Positions 60,036-64,000 of a stretch of 64,000 nt of DNA are shown here, one piece after another (within the stretch, counting starts at the first letter, position 1; every line of letters starts with the position of its first letter). Location of the stretch: positions 1-64,000 of the forward strand of contig JANRJH010000037.1 of assembly GCA_033764075.1 (NCBI GenBank). The letters are read 5' to 3'. The notes beneath the pieces were generated by a model. It had not been told where the DNA came from. It worked only from the letters and a program-made list of their open reading frames with translations, and ran no database searches. The position numbers were made by a program, and so were the translations under genes. Source of the DNA: M3007 sp033764075 (lineage in GTDB: Bacteria > Bacteroidota > Bacteroidia > Chitinophagales > Saprospiraceae).

Positions 60036-62795
60036 ATGAAATCAAAAAAAGCAACCGGCAGAACCATCCACACCGACCCTGAAAGCCAGCGCCTGGCCGA
60101 CGCCGAAAACGCGGGCGTTCCCTGGAAAAAATGGGGCCCTTACCTCAGCGAACGCCAGTGGGGCACCGTCCGCGAGGATTACAGCGAAAACGGCGACGCG
60201 TGGAATTATTTCACCCACGACCAGGCCCGCTCCAGGGCCTACCGCTGGGGTGAAGACGGGATCGCCGGCATCTCCGACGAACACCAGCAGCTCTGCTTTG
60301 CCCTGGCCTTGTGGAACGGCAAAGACCCCATCATCAAGGAGCGCCTCTTCGGCCTGACCAACAGCGAGGGCAACCACGGTGAAGACGTGAAGGAATACTA
60401 CTTCTACCTGGACAGCACGCCCACGCACGCCTACATGAAGTACCTCTACAAGTACCCGCAACAGGCCTTCCCGTACGACCAACTGGTACTGAACAACCGG
60501 AACAGGGGCCGGCTCGATCCGGAATACGAACTGCTCGACACCGGTGTTTTCGACGACAACCGCTACTTCGACGTCGAGGTGGCCTACGCCAAGGAATCGC
60601 CGGACGACCTGCTGGTGCACATCAGCGTCCACAACCGGGGCCCGGAGTCCGCATCGCTCCACCTGCTCCCTACCCTCTGGTTCCGCAACCAGTGGTCCTG
60701 GGGATACGAAACATACAAACCCGAACTGCGCAAACACGAAGCATCGGGCGCGGAAGCAATCATTCGGGCCGAACACCCGCTCCTGGGCGCGTTTTTCCTA
60801 TACTGCGAAGACCGGCCGGTCCTCCTGTTCACCGAAAACGAAACCAACACCGAGCGCATGGCCGGCGTCCCCAACCGGACGCCCTACGTGAAAGACGGCA
60901 TCAACAATTACCTGGTGCACGGCCGCACCGACGCCGTGAACCCGGAACATGTCGGCACCAAAGCCGCCGCCCATTACCCGCTGGATGTGCCGGCCGGCGC
61001 AACCGCCGTGGTGCGTCTGCGCCTGTGCCCGGTGGCGCCGAACGCGCGCAAGCGAGCCTACGGCGCCGACACGGCGTTCGGCGAGCATTTCGACGCCGTT
61101 TTCAGCGCCCGCAAGCAGGAAGCCGACGCCTATTACGCCAACGTCATTCCAGGGAGCCTGAGCGCCGACGAAGCCAACGTCATGCGGCAGGCCCTGGCGG
61201 GCATGATGTGGGGCAAACAGTTCTACCTGTACGACCTGCCCCGCTGGCTGGAAGAGCGCGGCGTCAACCCCATTCTGTCCACCAGCAAACGGGCAGCCCG
61301 CAACAATGAGTGGCACCACATGTACAACGGTGACGTCATCTCCATGCCCGACAAATGGGAGTACCCCTGGTACGCCGCCTGGGACCTGGCCTTTCACGTG
61401 CTGGCCATCACGCTGGTCGATCCCGAGTTCGGAAAACAGCAGTTGCGGCTCATGCTGCACGGAAACTACATGCACCCCAACGGCCAGGTGCCGGCGTACG
61501 AGTGGAATTTCAGCGACGTGAACCCGCCGGTGCTGGCCTGGGCAACCATTTTTACCTACCGGCTCGAAAAAATCGTGCACCAGGACGAAGACCTGCAATG
61601 GCTCAAAACCAATTTCCAGAAACTGCTCCTCAATTTTACCTGGTGGGTAAACCGGAAGGACCGTTCGGGCCGCAACGTGTTTGAAGGCGGATTCCTGGGG
61701 CTGGACAACATCGGCATTTTTGACCGCAGCGCGCCCCTGCCTACCGGCGGACACCTCGAACAGGCCGACGGAACGGCCTGGATGGCCCTGTTCAGCCAAA
61801 ACATGATGGAAATAGCGACCGAGCTGGCGCTGCATGACCCTTCGTATGTGGATATGAGCGTCAAGTTCACTGAACACTTTTTCTGGATCGCTTCCTCCAT
61901 GATACACCTGGGCGATGATGTGGGTATGTGGGACGAGGCAGACGGCTTTTTCTACGACGTGCTGCGCCAGCCCGACGGCAGCGCCCAACGCCTCAAGGTG
62001 CGCTCCATGGTGGGACTGCTACCGCTGTGCGCAGCTACGGTATTCGACGGCGAACTGATGGAGAAGTACCCCGAAACCGAGGCTACCTTCAACCGGTTCC
62101 TCGATAGCCGCCCCGAACTGGTCGAAGCCATCCATAACCCGCGCAAGAAAGGGGTCGCCGGCCGCAGGCTCGCCGCCGTGCTGGACGAGCGCCGGCTGCG
62201 CAGGGTGCTGGCGTACATGCTCGACGAAAATGAATTCCTCAGCCCCTATGGCATCCGCTCCCTCTCCCGGTACCACGAGCACAACCCTTACCAGCTCACC
62301 GTCGGCGGTCAGGTGTACCGCGTGGGCTACCTGCCCGGCGAATCGGACTCCGGCATGTTCGGTGGCAATTCCAACTGGCGCGGGCCCATCTGGATGCCGG
62401 TGAACGCCCTGATCATCCGCGCCCTGGTGCAGTATTTCAGTTATTACGGCGACCAGTTTAAGGTGGCGTTCCCCACCGGATCCGACAACTACCTCAACCT
62501 GTACCAGGTCGCGGAAAACATCGCCAAACGACTGTCGAATATCTTTTTGAAAGACGACAATGGGCGCCGGCCGGTTTACGGCGCAACCACCAAATTTCAG
62601 GAAGACCCACACTGGAAAGACCATATCCTCTTTTACGAATATTTCCACGGCGATAACGGCGCCGGCCTGGGGGCCAGCCACCAGACCGGGTGGACCGGCA
62701 TCATCGCCCGGAGCCTGCACCTTTTCGCCACTTCCAATGCCGAGGAGGTGCTGGCCAAAGGCAAAGCGGCCGCTTTTACCGAGGTAGAGGAGTGA
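60036..62795 (+). CDS. GH63 family glucosidase-like protein
   Basis: A 919-residue cytosolic glycoside hydrolase. ATG 60036 (MKSKKATGRTIHTDPESQRL) is preferred; in-frame sequence before it is repeat-rich intergenic DNA. The (alpha/alpha)6 barrel shows family blocks EYPWYAAWDLAFH (with the general-acid candidate Asp in AAWD), HGNYMHPNGQVPAYEWNFSD, and GGNSNWRGPIWMPVNALII plus HHTGWTG-like SHQTGWTG, all typical of bacterial GH63 glucosidases and glucosylglycerate-hydrolase relatives. The substrate may be an alpha-glucoside or a compatible solute; the link to beta-glucan is positional only. Not in the glucan operon; its own promoter is seen. Confidence 0.85.
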   Translation: MKSKKATGRTIHTDPESQRLADAENAGVPWKKWGPYLSERQWGTVREDYSENGDAWNYFTHDQARSRAYRWGEDGIAGISDEHQQLCFALALWNGKDPIIKERLFGLTNSEGNHGEDVKEYYFYLDSTPTHAYMKYLYKYPQQAFPYDQLVLNNRNRGRLDPEYELLDTGVFDDNRYFDVEVAYAKESPDDLLVHISVHNRGPESASLHLLPTLWFRNQWSWGYETYKPELRKHEASGAEAIIRAEHPLLGAFFLYCEDRPVLLFTENETNTERMAGVPNRTPYVKDGINNYLVHGRTDAVNPEHVGTKAAAHYPLDVPAGATAVVRLRLCPVAPNARKRAYGADTAFGEHFDAVFSARKQEADAYYANVIPGSLSADEANVMRQALAGMMWGKQFYLYDLPRWLEERGVNPILSTSKRAARNNEWHHMYNGDVISMPDKWEYPWYAAWDLAFHVLAITLVDPEFGKQQLRLMLHGNYMHPNGQVPAYEWNFSDVNPPVLAWATIFTYRLEKIVHQDEDLQWLKTNFQKLLLNFTWWVNRKDRSGRNVFEGGFLGLDNIGIFDRSAPLPTGGHLEQADGTAWMALFSQNMMEIATELALHDPSYVDMSVKFTEHFFWIASSMIHLGDDVGMWDEADGFFYDVLRQPDGSAQRLKVRSMVGLLPLCAATVFDGELMEKYPETEATFNRFLDSRPELVEAIHNPRKKGVAGRRLAAVLDERRLRRVLAYMLDENEFLSPYGIRSLSRYHEHNPYQLTVGGQVYRVGYLPGESDSGMFGGNSNWRGPIWMPVNALIIRALVQYFSYYGDQFKVAFPTGSDNYLNLYQVAENIAKRLSNIFLKDDNGRRPVYGATTKFQEDPHWKDHILFYEYFHGDNGAGLGASHQTGWTGIIARSLHLFATSNAEEVLAKGKAAAFTEVEE

Positions 62796-62828
62796 TCAAG
62801 CCAAATGCTGCCGCAAGCTGGTGGTCAC

Positions 62829-64000
62829 TCATCGAATTAGCGTAAGATCCCCGCTTACCTGAACCCATTCGCCATCGGCCAACCGGATCGCAGCCCTGTA
62901 GGTATATACCCCGGCATCCGTCTCCGGCTGCCGCGCCGTGGAGCCATCCCAGCCCGGCCTGCCCGATCCCCTGTACATGAGCCCACCCCATCGGTCATAT
63001 ACCTCTAACCATTCCAACTGAGCACCTTCGCCTGTGAAAAGGGTGAAAAAGCCGTTTTGCGAGCTCCCCGGCTTGAACGCATTGGGCTGGTAAACCTGAA
63101 GGGGGGGATAGACAACCAGCGTGTCCACATCCCGGCAGCCGGCCAAAGTAGCGACAAGTGTGTAAACCCCGGGTTCGGAAATCTCCCGATTGATTTCGGA
63201 AACACCATCCGACCACAAAATCGCGGCAGATGGCGGCGAGACGACCGGCACCAACGGCAGGGAGCTGCCCGGTTGTAAGCGTCTGTCGGGCCCCAGATGC
63301 ACCTCAGGCGAGGGCTCAATGGTTACAAAGCGCGTGCTTTTAACCATACAAATATCTTTGGATACCGACAACGCGATTTGGTAATCGCCGGCTGTGAGCG
63401 GCCCCGTCGCCAACACCGGACCAGTATCCTGAATCACACCATCGCCGGAGCGCACGTCCCATAAATAGGCTGATCCGGGAGGATTGTCAACCGCCCTGAC
63501 CACCAGACTGTCTGCGTCGCACGCAAATACCGGGGTGTCAAACGCGGCGTTCAGCTCAATGAACGATACCACAAAACTGTCTTGAACGGAGCAGTAGCCG
63601 TCATAACTGGCACGCAGGATATACGTTCCGCTACTGTCCACCAAACGGATGATGTCCGTGCGGCCATCTTGCCATGACCAGGTGGTGGCATTGCTTATCT
63701 CTGCCTCCACAACCCAGAAAGTGTCTTTGCAAAACGTTCGATTGGGCGGCAGCACTACCGTGGGCTGGGGTAGCACCACAATTGTTTTGGTGAAGGAATC
63801 GGTAAAACACGCTGACCTTACCACCTGGCGCAGGGTGTAAGTGCCGGGCTGATCGTACCGAATCGAAGGTGGGGCCGGCACTTCAGCAGAAGCCGGGTCG
63901 CCGCCGGGGAAGTCCCATCGCCAGCTCAAAGCACCACCGTTTTGTAGGCCCGATATTTGAAGCGAAGCGCCCGCACAAATCGTATCTTCTGAATTAAAAT
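62829..64000 (-). CDS. T9SS type B surface protein (partial, 5' end beyond the window)
   Basis: The C-terminal 390 residues of a larger secreted protein; the frame stays open to the window edge, reading FNSEDTICAGASLQ before LSWRWDFPGG. PKD/Ig-like domains are marked by WRWDFPGGD, GTYTLRQVV, WSWQDGRTD and ILWSDGVSEI. The CTD is type B: VYQPNAFKPGSSQNGFFTLF, VYDRWGGLMYRG, GWDGS, DAGVYTY and a terminal SGDLTLIR. As in the 2166-residue protein, the PNGDG motif is degenerate. Convergent with GH63 (33-bp gap). Expected at the cell surface. Confidence 0.85.
   Translation of the reverse strand, partial: FNSEDTICAGASLQISGLQNGGALSWRWDFPGGDPASAEVPAPPSIRYDQPGTYTLRQVVRSACFTDSFTKTIVVLPQPTVVLPPNRTFCKDTFWVVEAEISNATTWSWQDGRTDIIRLVDSSGTYILRASYDGYCSVQDSFVVSFIELNAAFDTPVFACDADSLVVRAVDNPPGSAYLWDVRSGDGVIQDTGPVLATGPLTAGDYQIALSVSKDICMVKSTRFVTIEPSPEVHLGPDRRLQPGSSLPLVPVVSPPSAAILWSDGVSEINREISEPGVYTLVATLAGCRDVDTLVVYPPLQVYQPNAFKPGSSQNGFFTLFTGEGAQLEWLEVYDRWGGLMYRGSGRPGWDGSTARQPETDAGVYTYRAAIRLADGEWVQVSGDLTLIR

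Overview
The window looks like a GC-rich chromosome segment from a Bacteroidota bacterium, most likely a Saprospiraceae-type (Saprospiria) member. The reasons are type IX secretion (T9SS) sorting domains of both type A and type B, very large Cys/Gly/Thr-rich surface proteins with SprB-like repeats, TAnnTTTG promoter boxes, almost no Shine-Dalgarno sequences, and a beta-glucan degradation locus. No rRNA, tRNA, CRISPR array or phage module was seen. The taxonomic call is inference from protein families; no search was run.

Layout. Positions 30-5045 hold housekeeping and transport genes (MFS and dicarboxylate carriers, RidA, a mini protein kinase, a NUDIX hydrolase, an SGNH lipoprotein) and a perfect 32-bp palindrome in a divergent promoter. 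Positions 5157-11615 carry three paralogous secreted proteins with one shared N-terminal module but different sorting domains, interrupted by a diverged YrdC/TsaC-like gene. Positions 11862-13276 encode a thioredoxin-reductase-like ferredoxin reductase coupled to a 2Fe-2S ferredoxin. Positions 13363-20901 are a tandem, same-strand array of five secreted beta-propeller proteins that all end in the same Cys-x-Cys tail, with the remnant of a sixth copy behind it. Positions 21133-27633 encode a 2166-residue T9SS protein built from 25 repeats arranged as an ABC triplet supercycle. Positions 27780-30444 hold a PolX protein whose polymerase site is destroyed but whose PHP nuclease site is intact, an internally deleted Rpn-type transposase, and a thioesterase.

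Positions 30518-62795 are dominated by beta-1,3/1,6-glucan metabolism. Two GH17 enzymes come first. They are separated by an Rrf2 regulator, a sterol-desaturase-like enzyme, an IS5-type mini-element and several unknown genes from a compact run: clan GH-A glycosidase with a C-terminal beta-barrel-like region, glycan-binding lipoprotein, GH16 laminarinase lipoprotein, a large clan GH-Q phosphorylase-like protein, GH30 lipoprotein, GPH sugar symporter, secreted glycan-binding T9SS protein, and a membrane-tethered beta-propeller/Y_Y_Y/HTH regulator. A GH63 glucosidase follows further downstream. A plausible flow is: GH16, GH17 and GH30 cut laminarin-like glucan at the surface or in the periplasm, the glycan-binding proteins hold it, oligosaccharides enter through the GPH symporter, and the phosphorylase plus cytosolic GH17 and GH63 finish breakdown inside. 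There is no SusC/SusD pair.

The most unusual local structure is at 58705-59800. The last 77 bp of tex are perfectly duplicated and flank an AT-richer two-gene cassette (a DUF4240-like protein and a GIY-YIG/URI-like small protein resembling polymorphic-toxin tips). The window ends inside another T9SS type B surface protein on the minus strand.
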